Source: Phaeobacter inhibens DSM 16374 (lineage in GTDB: Bacteria; Pseudomonadota; Alphaproteobacteria; Rhodobacterales; Rhodobacteraceae). From it: a stretch of DNA of 64,000 nt. Numbering within the stretch: the first letter of the stretch is position 1; each line of letters starts with the position of its first letter. Below are positions 53,413-61,791 of this stretch, one piece after another. Below the pieces are notes generated by a model. It was not told the DNA's origin. It was given only the letters and a program-made list of their open reading frames with translations, and ran no database searches. Made by a program: the position numbers and the translations under genes. The stretch covers positions 2,574,009 to 2,638,008 of the forward strand of contig NZ_KI421498.1 in the NCBI RefSeq assembly GCF_000473105.1, in the 5' to 3' direction.

Positions 53413-54371
53413 GTGTTTCAGTGCTTGGATCCGGCGCGTTTGGCACGGCGCTGGCAATTTCGCTCGCAGGCAATGGCCCGGTTACTCTATGGGCACGGGA
53501 TGCTGATCAGGCGCGCGATATGCGGGCGACCCGTCGCAATACCAGACGCCTGCCCGGCGCCGATCTGCCCGAGACACTGACCGTGACCAGCGACCTAGAG
53601 CGTGCCACGCAGGCTGATACCATATTGCTCTCCGTGCCGATGCAGACACTACGGGATTTTGTCTTCACCCACGCTGATCTGCTGCGCAACCGGGCTCTTG
53701 TAGCCTGCTGCAAAGGCATTGAACTCGAGACCGGTCAGGGTCCGCTGGCGGTTCTCCACGCCTGCCTTCCGAAGGCTCGGACGGCCTTGTTGACTGGCCC
53801 GAGTTTCGCCGCCGACATCGCGAAAGGCCTGCCAACGGCGTTGACGCTGGCCTGTCGTGACCCGGAGACAGGTGCGCAATTGCAGCAGCAGCTGACCACG
53901 AAAAACCTGCGGCTCTATCGTACTACGGACACAAATGGTGCGGAAATCGGCGGTGCTCTGAAGAACGTCATGGCGATTGCCTGCGGTGCCGTTATTGGCG
54001 CTGGACTCGGCGACAGCGCCCGCGCCGCGCTGATGACCCGTGGTTATGCCGAGATGCAGCGCATGGCACTGGCGTCTGGCGCACAGCCCGATACGCTGGC
54101 AGGTCTCTCCGGTTTTGGCGATCTCACTCTGACCTGCAGCTCGGAGCTGTCGAGGAACTACCGTCTCGGACTGGCGATCGGGCGGAACGAGACTTTTGAC
54201 CCCAGCATCACGGTTGAAGGCGCCGCCACGGCGCGTGCTGTCCATGCCGAGGCCCAGACCCGAAATCTGGACATGCCTATCACCGCCATTGTCGTGGCTC
54301 TGCTCGATCAGCGCTTGACGATTGCCGACGCCACCGCTCAACTGCTTGCAAGACCATTGAAAGAGGAATGA
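53409..54371 (+). CDS. gpsA: Glycerol-3-phosphate dehydrogenase [NAD(P)+]
   Basis: A 320-residue soluble enzyme that reduces dihydroxyacetone phosphate for phospholipid synthesis. NAD motif [49 protein letters not shown], and the catalytic [13 protein letters not shown] with [12 protein letters not shown]-like stretch. Slightly short but complete. Confidence 0.95.
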   Translation: MSVSVLGSGAFGTALAISLAGNGPVTLWARDADQARDMRATRRNTRRLPGADLPETLTVTSDLERATQADTILLSVPMQTLRDFVFTHADLLRNRALVACCKGIELETGQGPLAVLHACLPKARTALLTGPSFAADIAKGLPTALTLACRDPETGAQLQQQLTTKNLRLYRTTDTNGAEIGGALKNVMAIACGAVIGAGLGDSARAALMTRGYAEMQRMALASGAQPDTLAGLSGFGDLTLTCSSELSRNYRLGLAIGRNETFDPSITVEGAATARAVHAEAQTRNLDMPITAIVVALLDQRLTIADATAQLLARPLKEE

Positions 54372-54372
54372 C

Positions 54373-54645
54373 ATGCTGATTGCCCTGATCGCGCGCGATA
54401 AACCCGATCATTTGCAGACCCGGATGGACAACCGGGCGGCGCATCTTGCGTATATTGAGGAAACCAATGTCGTGGCGCAGGCCGGTCCCTTGCTGGACCA
54501 GGATGGCGGCATGGTTGGCTCACTGATCATCCTTGATGTCGAAGATATGGCCGCCGGTCAGTCCTGGGCCGACAACGACCCCTACGCCAAAGTCGGCCTG
54601 TTTGAGGCGGTTGAGCTGATCACCTGGAAGAAAGTCGTCGGCTGA
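54373..54645 (+). CDS. YciI-family protein
   Basis: A 90-residue ferredoxin-fold protein starting MLIALIARDKPDHLQTRMDN with RAAHLAYIEE and the conserved DxxG region GSLIILDVEDMAAGQSWADNDPYA in parts. YciI proteins are small enzymes of uncertain function. It lies 1 bp after gpsA and overlaps the EVE-domain gene. Confidence 0.88.
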   Translation: MLIALIARDKPDHLQTRMDNRAAHLAYIEETNVVAQAGPLLDQDGGMVGSLIILDVEDMAAGQSWADNDPYAKVGLFEAVELITWKKVVG

Positions 54646-55067
54646 TGGCGTACTGGCTGTTCAAATCCGAGCCATCCACCTGGAGCTGGGCTGACCAGCA
54701 AGCCAAGGGCGAGACGGGTGAGGAATGGGACGGTGTGCGCAACTATCAGGCGCGCAATTTCATGCGTGAAATGAAGATTGGAGATCGCGGATTTTTCTAT
54801 CATTCGATGAAGGAAAAATCCTTGGTCGGGATCGTTGAAATCTGCGCTGATGTCCACCAGGACAGCACCACAGACGATCCCCGCTGGGAATGCGTTGACA
54901 TCAAAGCGGTGCGCAGCTTTGCTGTCCCGGTCACTCTCGATCAGATCAAGGGCGACCCCCGTCTTGAGAATATGGTTCTGGTGAAGAACTCCCGGCTATC
55001 AGTGCAGCCTGTCACCGCAGAGGAATGGGCCCATATCTGCGCGTTAGGGAAGACAGATCCCGATTGA
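54645..55067 (+). CDS. EVE-domain protein
   Basis: A 140-residue EVE/PUA-like domain: MAYWLFKSEPSTWSWADQ, WDGVRNYQARNFMREMKIGD, FFYHS, VGIVEICADVHQD and NSRLSVQPVTAEEW. EVE domains bind modified bases in RNA or DNA; the stand-alone form is widespread in proteobacteria and usually follows a yciI gene, as here. Confidence 0.93.
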   Translation: MAYWLFKSEPSTWSWADQQAKGETGEEWDGVRNYQARNFMREMKIGDRGFFYHSMKEKSLVGIVEICADVHQDSTTDDPRWECVDIKAVRSFAVPVTLDQIKGDPRLENMVLVKNSRLSVQPVTAEEWAHICALGKTDPD

Positions 55068-55111
55068 TCTGACAAAATTCTCTCACTGATGCTGGTTTCA
55101 GGGAGAGTTCA

Positions 55112-55507
55112 ATGGAAATTCTGAATGTTATCGCCGCGGCTATCGCCGGCTTTGTTCTGGGCGCAGTCTGGTATGGTTTGCTTGCTGAACCCTGGATGCA
55201 AGCGGCAAAAGTGCCGCGTGATGAGAATGGGAAACCTGCGGGCGGACAGACGCCAGCTGTGTTTATCGCGACTTTTGGTCTGCAAATTGTCGTGGCTGGT
55301 ATGATGCGCCATGTCTTCGCGCTCTCAGGTATCGATACCGTCGGTGGCGGTCTGGTCAGCGGTCTGGGCGTGGGACTATTTTTCATCACGCCGTGGATCA
55401 TGATCAACAACCTATACGGTGTTAGACCATTGCGTTTGTCGGTGATCGACGGTGGCTACGCGACGCTTGCCTGTGGCGCCATCGGTGTGGTTCTGACGCT
55501 ATTCTAA
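55112..55507 (+). CDS. DUF1761-type membrane protein
   Basis: A 131-residue protein with four membrane segments and the pattern AAAIAGFVLGAVWYGLLAEPW near the N-terminus, which is the DUF1761 signature. Function unknown. AGGGAG-type site before the ATG, terminator 48 bp after the stop. Confidence 0.82.
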   Translation: MEILNVIAAAIAGFVLGAVWYGLLAEPWMQAAKVPRDENGKPAGGQTPAVFIATFGLQIVVAGMMRHVFALSGIDTVGGGLVSGLGVGLFFITPWIMINNLYGVRPLRLSVIDGGYATLACGAIGVVLTLF

Positions 55508-55554
55508 GACGTGCGGCCAACAGCGGACGTCGCAATACAGGCAATGCAAATAGA

Positions 55555-55592
55555 AAAGGGAAGATCCGAGCATATGCCAGGATCTTCCCTTT
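55555..55592 (+). terminator. Rho-independent terminator after the DUF1761 gene
   Basis: Perfect 13-bp inverted repeat AAAGGGAAGATCC / GGATCTTCCCTTT with a 12-nt loop. Confidence 0.8.
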
Positions 55593-55876
55593 CACCCCAC
55601 GTGCTCCAATTCCACCACACGTGTTCGTAAATCTGTGATCCTGGCCATCCTGGCCGGTATATAGACGATAGGCTGGTCAGTGGTGATTCCGCAAAGGCAA
55701 TACAGGTAAAATGCAACACATGTACAACCTGAGACTGTTCCCTTGCGCTGCAGCGCACTCTGAAACCCACAGGATCACGGACACGTTTTCGGTGTTTCGG
55801 CGGCTGAATAGCACAGGCCAAAACGCCCACCGGATGAGTCCGACGGGCGTTGGTTGTCGACATTTTGACTGATTGA
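55593..55876. other. Intergenic region with a minus-strand terminator
   Basis: No supported gene between the DUF1761 terminator and the DUF2853 stop. It contains the inverted repeat described at 55822-55851. Confidence 0.5.
55822..55851 (-). terminator. Terminator of the DUF2853 gene
   Basis: AACGCCC / GGGCGTT arms with inner CGGA/TCCG pairing. Read on the minus strand it ends in GGGCGTTTT, 26 bp past the stop. Confidence 0.75.
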
Positions 55877-56233
55877 TCAACCGTATACGGCTTCTTTTCC
55901 GAAGTGCTTGACCAGCATATAGTAGACAACGGCGCGATATTTATTCCGCTCCGATTTACCGTAGGTTTCGATCACGCTGTCAATCGAAGACATCAGCTCA
56001 GGCCCATCAGACAGGCCTAGCTTTTTGATCAGGAAGTTGTTTTTGACGGTTTCCAGTTCCGCCGGCTGACTGGCCGCCACAGTCGATGCATCAGCATCGT
56101 AAATCGCCGGACCACAGCCGATGGTGACCTTTGTGAGCAGATCCATGTCCGGTTCCATGCCACATTTGGTTTTCAGATCATTTGCATATTGCTCGATCAG
56201 ATCGTCGCGTTTTCCCAAAATTCTCTCTCCCAT
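55877..56233 (-). CDS. DUF2853-family protein
   Basis: A 118-residue soluble protein: KRDDLIEQYANDLKTKCGM, DLLTKVTIGCGPAIYDADAS, VKNNFLIKKLGL and KYRAVVYYMLVKHFGKE. It matches a small conserved family of unknown function (DUF2853). The ATG at 56233 gives a family-like N-terminus; the frame begins 12 codons earlier. Confidence 0.8.
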   Translation of the reverse strand: MGERILGKRDDLIEQYANDLKTKCGMEPDMDLLTKVTIGCGPAIYDADASTVAASQPAELETVKNNFLIKKLGLSDGPELMSSIDSVIETYGKSERNKYRAVVYYMLVKHFGKEAVYG

Positions 56234-56386
56234 GTTACTCAGCGGAACTATTGTTATCGCCAGGCTCAACGCCTGATCGGTTCTTATTCCAACAGCTTAT
56301 CCGCAGAACGGAACAGGGCAACTGGGAATTTCTGCGGCCACCTCTCATTTCTGGGAATACACCCCCGCTACCCCTTGACCAAATGC

Positions 56387-56413
56387 AAAAAGGCGCCCCC
56401 GCGAGAGGGGCAC
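56387..56413 (-). terminator. Terminator of the PRC-barrel gene
   Basis: On the minus strand GGTGCCCC pairs with GGGGCGCC (one G-U) and is followed by TTTTT; 56 bp past the stop. Confidence 0.75.
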
Positions 56414-56468
56414 CATTCTATTCGGTTGGCACCTGGATCAGATGCCAGATCAAAAGATCAGAGCGTCA

Positions 56469-57128
56469 TTATACGCTGTTGCCGATCAGGCGGTCATCCT
56501 GCAAAGGCTTGATCATATCTTCGTCGATCTCAGGCATAGAACGCAGCGCCGCTTCAGTGCGGGTATTCAGCTTCAGCTGACCGTTGCGGGTGAAATCCAT
56601 GTCGGACAGCGGAACGGCAACAGTGTATTCGTTCATACCAAGAAAGCCGCCAACACCAATAACTCCTGCGAGTTTGCCATCCTGCTCAATCACATAGTCG
56701 ATTTCACCTACGTCCTTACCGGTAGCGGAAAATACGTTCTTCCCAACCAGATCGGCGACGGTCATCTCGTTCAGGGGCGGCAGTGGTTTACCCGCCGCGT
56801 CCGAGCTGTCGTATTCGCCGCGCGGGATGGTGGTGGAAGCGTCAGAACTTGCATTGACGTTTACATCGCCATCCGCAGGCATCTCGTCGTTCACGGTCTC
56901 AACGCCGCTGTCGACCTTATATTCACCACGTGGAATTGTCGTGCCTTCGGTGGTGTCAAGCGACGCGCCGCTTGTGATGTCTTGACCGCCAACAGTCTCG
57001 ATCTCGGTGTCCGACTTGCTCTCGCCGCGCGGTACGGAAGTGCCCGCCTGGGCAATCCCTGCGCCCGCCATCAGTGCAGCAGCAGTAACACCAGCCAGAA
57101 TACGGGTCTTGGTTTTCAGTTCGGTCAT
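56469..57128 (-). CDS. Exported PRC-barrel protein with PRGE repeats
   Basis: A 219-residue protein with a signal peptide (cleavage near GIAQA-G, residue 27). The middle contains three repeats of a TSVPRGE/TTIPRGEY-type motif (TSVPRGESKSD, TTIPRGEYKVD, TTIPRGEYDSS) about 35-45 residues apart. The C-terminal PRC-barrel domain reads LVGKNVFSATGKDVGEIDYV and VIGVGGFLGMNEYTVAVPL. Such proteins occur in the periplasm or envelope of Rhodobacterales; their job is unknown. AAGGAG lies upstream of the chosen ATG. Confidence 0.82.
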   Translation of the reverse strand: MTELKTKTRILAGVTAAALMAGAGIAQAGTSVPRGESKSDTEIETVGGQDITSGASLDTTEGTTIPRGEYKVDSGVETVNDEMPADGDVNVNASSDASTTIPRGEYDSSDAAGKPLPPLNEMTVADLVGKNVFSATGKDVGEIDYVIEQDGKLAGVIGVGGFLGMNEYTVAVPLSDMDFTRNGQLKLNTRTEAALRSMPEIDEDMIKPLQDDRLIGNSV

Positions 57129-57311
57129 GTCGTTTTCTCCTTCGCTTGAAGTACGCCAACCAAACGTCACCAACCTTGCAGACGTTCCAGGATTTTCGTG
57201 GAATTTCGCACCTAAATTTTTGGAACTTCTGTATGGGGGGTGCGTTGCGCGTCCGCGTCACGCGCTTAGGTCAATCCAGTCAAAAGGCAATGGAAATACA
57301 GTCACATAACC

Positions 57312-57338
57312 GAAAACACCCCGCCAATGGCGGGGTGT
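57312..57338 (-). terminator. Terminator of ahcY
   Basis: Perfect 10-bp inverted repeat ACACCCCGCC / GGCGGGGTGT with a 3-nt loop; on the minus strand it is followed by TTTT, 45 bp past the ahcY stop. Confidence 0.9.
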
Positions 57339-57382
57339 CGCTTTGGTCACTCGCCTGCGCAGTTGCACAGGTAGAATGATGA

Positions 57383-58774
57383 TCAATACCGGTAGTGCTC
57401 AGGCTTGAACGGACCTTCCGGTGTGACGCCGATATAGGCGGCCTGCTCAGGCGCCAGCTTCGACAGTTTTACACCGATCCGCTCCAGATGCAGGCGGGCG
57501 ACTTTCTCGTCCAGGTGCTTGGGCAGAATGTAGACATCGTTTTTATAGGTTTCACCACGGGTCCACAGCTCAATCTGGGCCAGAACCTGATTGGTGAAAG
57601 AGGCCGACATCACAAACGACGGGTGCCCGGTTGCATTGCCAAGGTTCAACAGGCGACCTTCGGAGAGCAGGATCAGACGGTTGCCCGAGGGCATCTCGAT
57701 CATGTCGACCTGATCCTTGATGTTGGTCCACTTGTGGTTCTTGAGGTTGGCGACCTGGATTTCATTGTCGAAATGGCCAATGTTGCCAACGATCGCCATA
57801 TCCTTCATCTCGCGCATATGCTCGATGCGGATGACATCCTTGTTGCCAGTCGTGGTGATGAAGATATCGGCGCTGTCGACAACATCCTCCAGCAACACCA
57901 CCTCGAACCCGTCCATGGCCGCTTGCAGGGCGCAGATCGGGTCAACTTCGGTCACCTTGACCCGAGCGCCAGCACCACGCAGCGAAGCGGCAGAGCCTTT
58001 GCCCACGTCACCATAACCGCATACAACGGCGACCTTGCCCGCCATCATGGTGTCGGTAGCGCGGCGGATGCCATCGACCAGCGATTCCTTACAGCCATAT
58101 TTGTTGTCGAACTTCGACTTGGTGACCGAATCGTTCACGTTGATCGCCGGGAAGGGCAGCTGACCCTCTTTCACCAGTTCGTACAGGCGATGGACCCCTG
58201 TGGTGGTCTCCTCAGAAACGCCCTTGATCGCGTCGCGGGTCTTGGTGAACCAGCCCGGGCTTTCGGCCATACGCTTTTTGATCTGGTTAAAGATCGCCTC
58301 TTCCTCTTCCGAGGTGGGGACTTCGATCAGATCCGTCTCACCCGCTTCTACGCGCGCACCCAGCAACACATAGAGGGTGGCATCACCACCGTCGTCCAGA
58401 ATGAGGTTAGCACCTTCGGGGAACTGGAACGAGCGGTCCAGATAATCCCAATGTTCGACAAGGGTCTGCCCCTTGATCGCAAACACGGGCGTTCCGCCAG
58501 CGGCGATGGCAGCTGCGGCGTGATCCTGTGTCGAGAAGATGTTGCAGGAGGCCCAGCGTACATCCGCGCCCAGCGCTACCAGCGTTTCGATCAGAACTGC
58601 GGTCTGAATGGTCATGTGAAGCGACCCGACGATCCGGGACCCTTTCAGCGGCTTGCTCTCGCCGTATTCGTCCCGCAGGGCCATCAGCCCCGGCATTTCT
58701 GTCTCAGCGATATCGAGTTCCTTGCGGCCAAACTCGGCCAGCGCGATGTCCTTGACGATATAATCCCCGGGCAT
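57383..58774 (-). CDS. ahcY: S-adenosylhomocysteinase
   Basis: A 463-residue cytoplasmic enzyme that splits S-adenosylhomocysteine to adenosine and homocysteine. NAD-binding [18 protein letters not shown], substrate region [15 protein letters not shown]-terminal [12 protein letters not shown]. The start at 58774 (MPGDYIVKD) gives the standard length and has GGAG upstream; the frame continues 59 codons further without support. Single-gene unit with its own terminator. Confidence 0.96.
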   Translation of the reverse strand: MPGDYIVKDIALAEFGRKELDIAETEMPGLMALRDEYGESKPLKGSRIVGSLHMTIQTAVLIETLVALGADVRWASCNIFSTQDHAAAAIAAGGTPVFAIKGQTLVEHWDYLDRSFQFPEGANLILDDGGDATLYVLLGARVEAGETDLIEVPTSEEEEAIFNQIKKRMAESPGWFTKTRDAIKGVSEETTTGVHRLYELVKEGQLPFPAINVNDSVTKSKFDNKYGCKESLVDGIRRATDTMMAGKVAVVCGYGDVGKGSAASLRGAGARVKVTEVDPICALQAAMDGFEVVLLEDVVDSADIFITTTGNKDVIRIEHMREMKDMAIVGNIGHFDNEIQVANLKNHKWTNIKDQVDMIEMPSGNRLILLSEGRLLNLGNATGHPSFVMSASFTNQVLAQIELWTRGETYKNDVYILPKHLDEKVARLHLERIGVKLSKLAPEQAAYIGVTPEGPFKPEHYRY

Positions 58775-58858
58775 TGCGTGCTCCATTCCGGTTACATTTT
58801 GTCTACCGCAGCAGGTAACACCGCAATGGTTTATAAGCAACGAAGATGCCCCAAGAGC

Positions 58859-58894
58859 GCCGGGGCGCGGTGACCAGCGGTCATGCGCCCCGGC
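58859..58894. terminator. Nested palindrome between ahcY and a small exported protein gene
   Basis: Outer arms GCCGGGGCGC / GCGCCCCGGC (10 bp) enclose TGACC/GGTCA. It lies 26 bp past the stop of the upstream minus-strand gene and 85 bp before the ahcY start. There is no U-run, so the terminator role is tentative; it could be an ahcY leader element. Confidence 0.5.
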
Positions 58895-58919
58895 CTTCCC
58901 AACGGTCCGGGGGGACAGG

Positions 58920-59234
58920 TCAGCTGGGTGTGCCTTGCGGCTCGGGGTCATCCGTCACTTGGAAAAACCCCGTACCGGAGGCCACTACACAGCTGAGCCC
59001 GTTGGGATGGGAAACCAGCACCGTGAAGGTACCAGTTGTTGCAGAAGCCCAGAATTCAATCACGGTGGACACAGGCTGGCTGGATTGCAGCCCGCCAGCA
59101 GTCAGCCGTTCCGCATATGAGGATTGCAGGCGATCCACAAGGTGATCGCGGGGACTGCAGCCAGCAGCAAGCACCGGCGGCGCAGTCGCAAGCATCCCAA
59201 AGATAAGCGAAGTGCAGGCAAGACGTTTAAACAT
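58920..59234 (-). CDS. Small exported protein of unknown function
   Basis: A 104-residue protein with a clear signal peptide ([20 protein letters not shown], cleavage near VLA-A). The mature part is about 80 residues with two cysteines (GCSPRD and LSCVV) that could pair. AAAGGA lies 7 nt before the ATG at 59234; the frame runs 73 codons further upstream with no support. Not recognised. Confidence 0.6.
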   Translation of the reverse strand: MFKRLACTSLIFGMLATAPPVLAAGCSPRDHLVDRLQSSYAERLTAGGLQSSQPVSTVIEFWASATTGTFTVLVSHPNGLSCVVASGTGFFQVTDDPEPQGTPS

Positions 59235-59506
59235 GGCAGTATCCTTTCGTGTGCATCTCAGCGACAAAAGGGGCTTGCCAGAGGAGCAAGAGCCCCTGTC
59301 GTACCTATAAATATGGGGCCTTGGCGTGGCGTTATCAAATGCCGAGCGCTCAACTGTTTGTGGTGATCCGCGTGATCGGGCCGGGGCAACCAGCCATATT
59401 ATCTGAGAAACCGCACCGCTGATCACCGCCAACAGCGCAGCAGGCAATTGCACGACCTCCCCTCACCAGCTAGTCAGAAGGCGCCGTCAACAAGAAGGGA
59501 CAGACC

Positions 59507-60103
59507 ATGCCCCCCAAACCTCCGCGCGCTTGGCAACGGATGCTCTCCGGACGTCGGCTGGACCTGCTTGACCCGACTCCGGTTGACGTCGAGATTGAGG
59601 ATATCGCCCACGGTCTGGCCTTCGTGGCGCGCTGGAACGGCCAGACCATTGGCGATTTTGCCTATTCTGTCGCTGAGCACTCGCTGTTGGTGGAAACGAT
59701 TTACGGTCGCCTCAATCCCAAGGCGCCAGTCCGATGGCACTTGGCCGCACTGCTCCATGACGCACCGGAATATGTCATTGGGGACATGATCTCGCCCGTG
59801 AAAAACGCGGTTGGCCCCAGCTATGGTGAGTTGGATCAGCGGCTGACCGCCGCCATTCACATCCGCTTTGGCCTGCCTGCAACCCTGCCCAAGACGGTCA
59901 AGGCGCAGATCAAGAAAGCGGACCGGATCAGCGCATGGATGGAAGCAGTCGAAATTGCCGGGTTTTCCCGTGAGGAAGCCGACCGCCTGTTTGGGAAACC
60001 GGATCAAAAGCTGCTGGACGGTCTCTCCATCCGCCTGCGCCCCCCGGTCGAGGTGCGCAAGGACTACGTTACCCGCCACGCCAATCTCCTGGCGCAGCTC
60101 TGA
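59507..60103 (+). CDS. HD-domain phosphohydrolase, YfbR-like
   Basis: A 198-residue HD hydrolase with SVAEHSLLVETIYG, LAALLHDAPEYVIGDM and IKKADRISAWMEAVEI. The H...HD...D metal set is complete. It resembles 5'-deoxynucleotidase YfbR-type proteins. The substrate is unproven. Monocistronic. Confidence 0.85.
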   Translation: MPPKPPRAWQRMLSGRRLDLLDPTPVDVEIEDIAHGLAFVARWNGQTIGDFAYSVAEHSLLVETIYGRLNPKAPVRWHLAALLHDAPEYVIGDMISPVKNAVGPSYGELDQRLTAAIHIRFGLPATLPKTVKAQIKKADRISAWMEAVEIAGFSREEADRLFGKPDQKLLDGLSIRLRPPVEVRKDYVTRHANLLAQL

Positions 60104-60110
60104 TCTCAAG

Positions 60111-60140
60111 AAAAAAGCCTCTCCAAGTTCAGGAGAGGCT
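60111..60140 (-). terminator. Terminator of regA
   Basis: AGCCTCTCC / GGAGAGGCT perfect 9-bp arms with a 7-nt loop; on the minus strand a six-U run follows. 7 bp past the regA stop. Confidence 0.9.
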
Positions 60141-60146
60141 CTGGCC

Positions 60147-60701
60147 TTATTTGGGACTGCGTTTGGCGAGGATCCGCTGCAATGTGCGCCGGTGCATATT
60201 TAGCCGCCGAGCGGTCTCAGAAACATTGCGGTCGCAAAGCTCATAAACCCGCTGAATATGCTCCCAACGGACACGATCCGCACTCATCGGGTTTTCCGGC
60301 GGGGGTGGCAGCTCTTCCTCATTGGCGAGCAGCGCGTTCATAATGTCCGACGCATCTGCCGGCTTTGACAGGTAATCTGTCGCACCGATTTTCACTGCGG
60401 CGACGGCGGTCGCAATCGCACCATAGCCGGTCAGAACAACAACGCGACTGTCAGGGCGACGTTCCCGCAGGATCTCCACAACATCCAGACCATTGCCATC
60501 TTCAAGCCTTAGATCCACCACCGCAAAGGCGGGCGGACGCGCTGTGGCAATCGCACTGCCTGCCGCAACGGAGCCAGCTGTTTCAACCTCAAAACCACGT
60601 TTTTCCATGGCTTTGGCCAGGCGCCGCAGAAAGGGCTCGTCGTCATCGACCAGCAAAAGTGTCTTGTCTGGTCCTATCTCCTGCATAGCAGCTTCGCCCA
60701 T
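60147..60701 (-). CDS. regA: Redox response regulator RegA/PrrA/ActR
   Basis: A 184-residue regulator, equal in length to R. capsulatus RegA. Receiver domain LLLVDDDEPFLRRLAKAMEKRGF with phospho-Asp in VVDLRLEDGNG, TGYGAIATAV and LSKPAD; a PPPPENP hinge; and a Fis-type helix-turn-helix NVSETARRLNMHRRTLQRIL. It controls photosynthesis, respiration, carbon and nitrogen genes in relatives. Start at 60701 by comparison with RegA; the frame extends 18 codons further. Confidence 0.96.
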   Translation of the reverse strand: MGEAAMQEIGPDKTLLLVDDDEPFLRRLAKAMEKRGFEVETAGSVAAGSAIATARPPAFAVVDLRLEDGNGLDVVEILRERRPDSRVVVLTGYGAIATAVAAVKIGATDYLSKPADASDIMNALLANEEELPPPPENPMSADRVRWEHIQRVYELCDRNVSETARRLNMHRRTLQRILAKRSPK

Positions 60702-60782
60702 ACTGTCGGTCCCCCGCAATGTCGTCAGGTCGTGAGGCTTGATATTACGTCTCACCCCGGAAACGTCAAACCTTCATCCAGG

Positions 60783-61403
60783 TTACAGATTTTCCAGGAA
60801 GCAACTGACCTTATCGGCGATTTGCTCCGAAGTCTCATCGCGGCGGAAGAATTCAACAAACCCCTGTTCTGGCAAAACCAGATAAGAAAAGGTCGAATGA
60901 TCAACAAGATAGTAGTCTTCATCACCATCCTGTTTCTTGTAATAGGTCTTATAGGCACGGCTGGCCGCTTTGACCTGCTCATGCGATCCGGTGAGTCCGA
61001 TCATACGCTCATGCAGATTGGCCGCGAAGTCGCCAACCACTTCGGGCGTATCGCGATCCGGATCGATAGAGATGAAAACCGGCGTCACATCCTGCCCACG
61101 CTCATCCAGCAGGTCGATGGCCTCAGCGTTGCGCGCGACATCCAGCGGGCAAACATCGGGGCAGAAAGTATAGCCGAAATACACCAGTGACGGCTTGGTG
61201 ATCACATCCTTCTCAGTCACGGTTTCACCCTTGGCGTTCAACAACTCAAACGGGCCGCCAATGGTATCAGAGCCGCCGGCGATCTGGCTGGCGCGGCATT
61301 GCGCGAAATCATCATCCGCACCGCCACCTCGCGTGGCAAACCAGGCGCCGCCCACCAGGGCAGCAACAACAACGGCAGCAAGGATAGCGTAGAGACGGGT
61401 CAT
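60783..61403 (-). CDS. senC: SCO1/SenC copper protein
   Basis: A 206-residue membrane-anchored protein (N-terminal helix LYAILAAVVVAALVGGAWF) with a thioredoxin fold facing the periplasm. Copper ligands CPDVC in GYTFCPDVCPLD and the distal His in LVDHSTFSYLV are intact. It delivers copper to cytochrome oxidase. The senC-regA pair opposite regB is the classical arrangement. Start at 61403 (MTRLYAIL). Confidence 0.94.
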   Translation of the reverse strand: MTRLYAILAAVVVAALVGGAWFATRGGGADDDFAQCRASQIAGGSDTIGGPFELLNAKGETVTEKDVITKPSLVYFGYTFCPDVCPLDVARNAEAIDLLDERGQDVTPVFISIDPDRDTPEVVGDFAANLHERMIGLTGSHEQVKAASRAYKTYYKKQDGDEDYYLVDHSTFSYLVLPEQGFVEFFRRDETSEQIADKVSCFLENL

Positions 61404-61791
61404 GAGATCACACTTTGCGCAAGGAATAGATTTATCGACAGGCTGCGCCAGACCTACCAAGAATTTCAGGCGATGCAACGGGCGGAGCGACGCAACCGCC
61501 ACGCATCAACCAGACCGGGTCATGGCGATCCTGCGCGGGGTCGGACCTATCGCAGGCCACCCCCCAATGACCAGACGGACAAAACAGCGCAGCCGGGGTT
61601 GATCAGCAGGTTTTCGAGCCAGAGAAAGGCCCGTTAACCTGCTGATCAATTGTCTGTGACCGCCAGGAATGCGAGACTACCGCGACGGTCCTGCTTTGTC
61701 TTATCCGGTTTCACCTTGCCCGGAACCGGCCCGTATGCAAGCAGATTTCAACAAGACCACCAATGCCCCCTTTTTCGCCATGGAGTGCGAG
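61404..61791. other. senC-regB divergent regulatory region
   Basis: 388 bp without a supported gene. It includes a perfect 14-bp inverted repeat TTGATCAGCAGGTT / AACCTGCTGATCAA (61599-61612 and 61636-61649) separated by 23 nt, about 143 bp upstream of regB. No sigma-70 promoter can be placed with confidence. Confidence 0.55.

Noticed and set aside
57395-58873. 492-codon plus-strand open frame
   Set aside because: Antisense to ahcY; no ribosome-binding site and no protein-like pattern.
58775-58919. SAH or SAM/SAH riboswitch upstream of ahcY
   Set aside because: I looked for the conserved SAH-aptamer core and did not find it; only a GC-rich palindrome is present.
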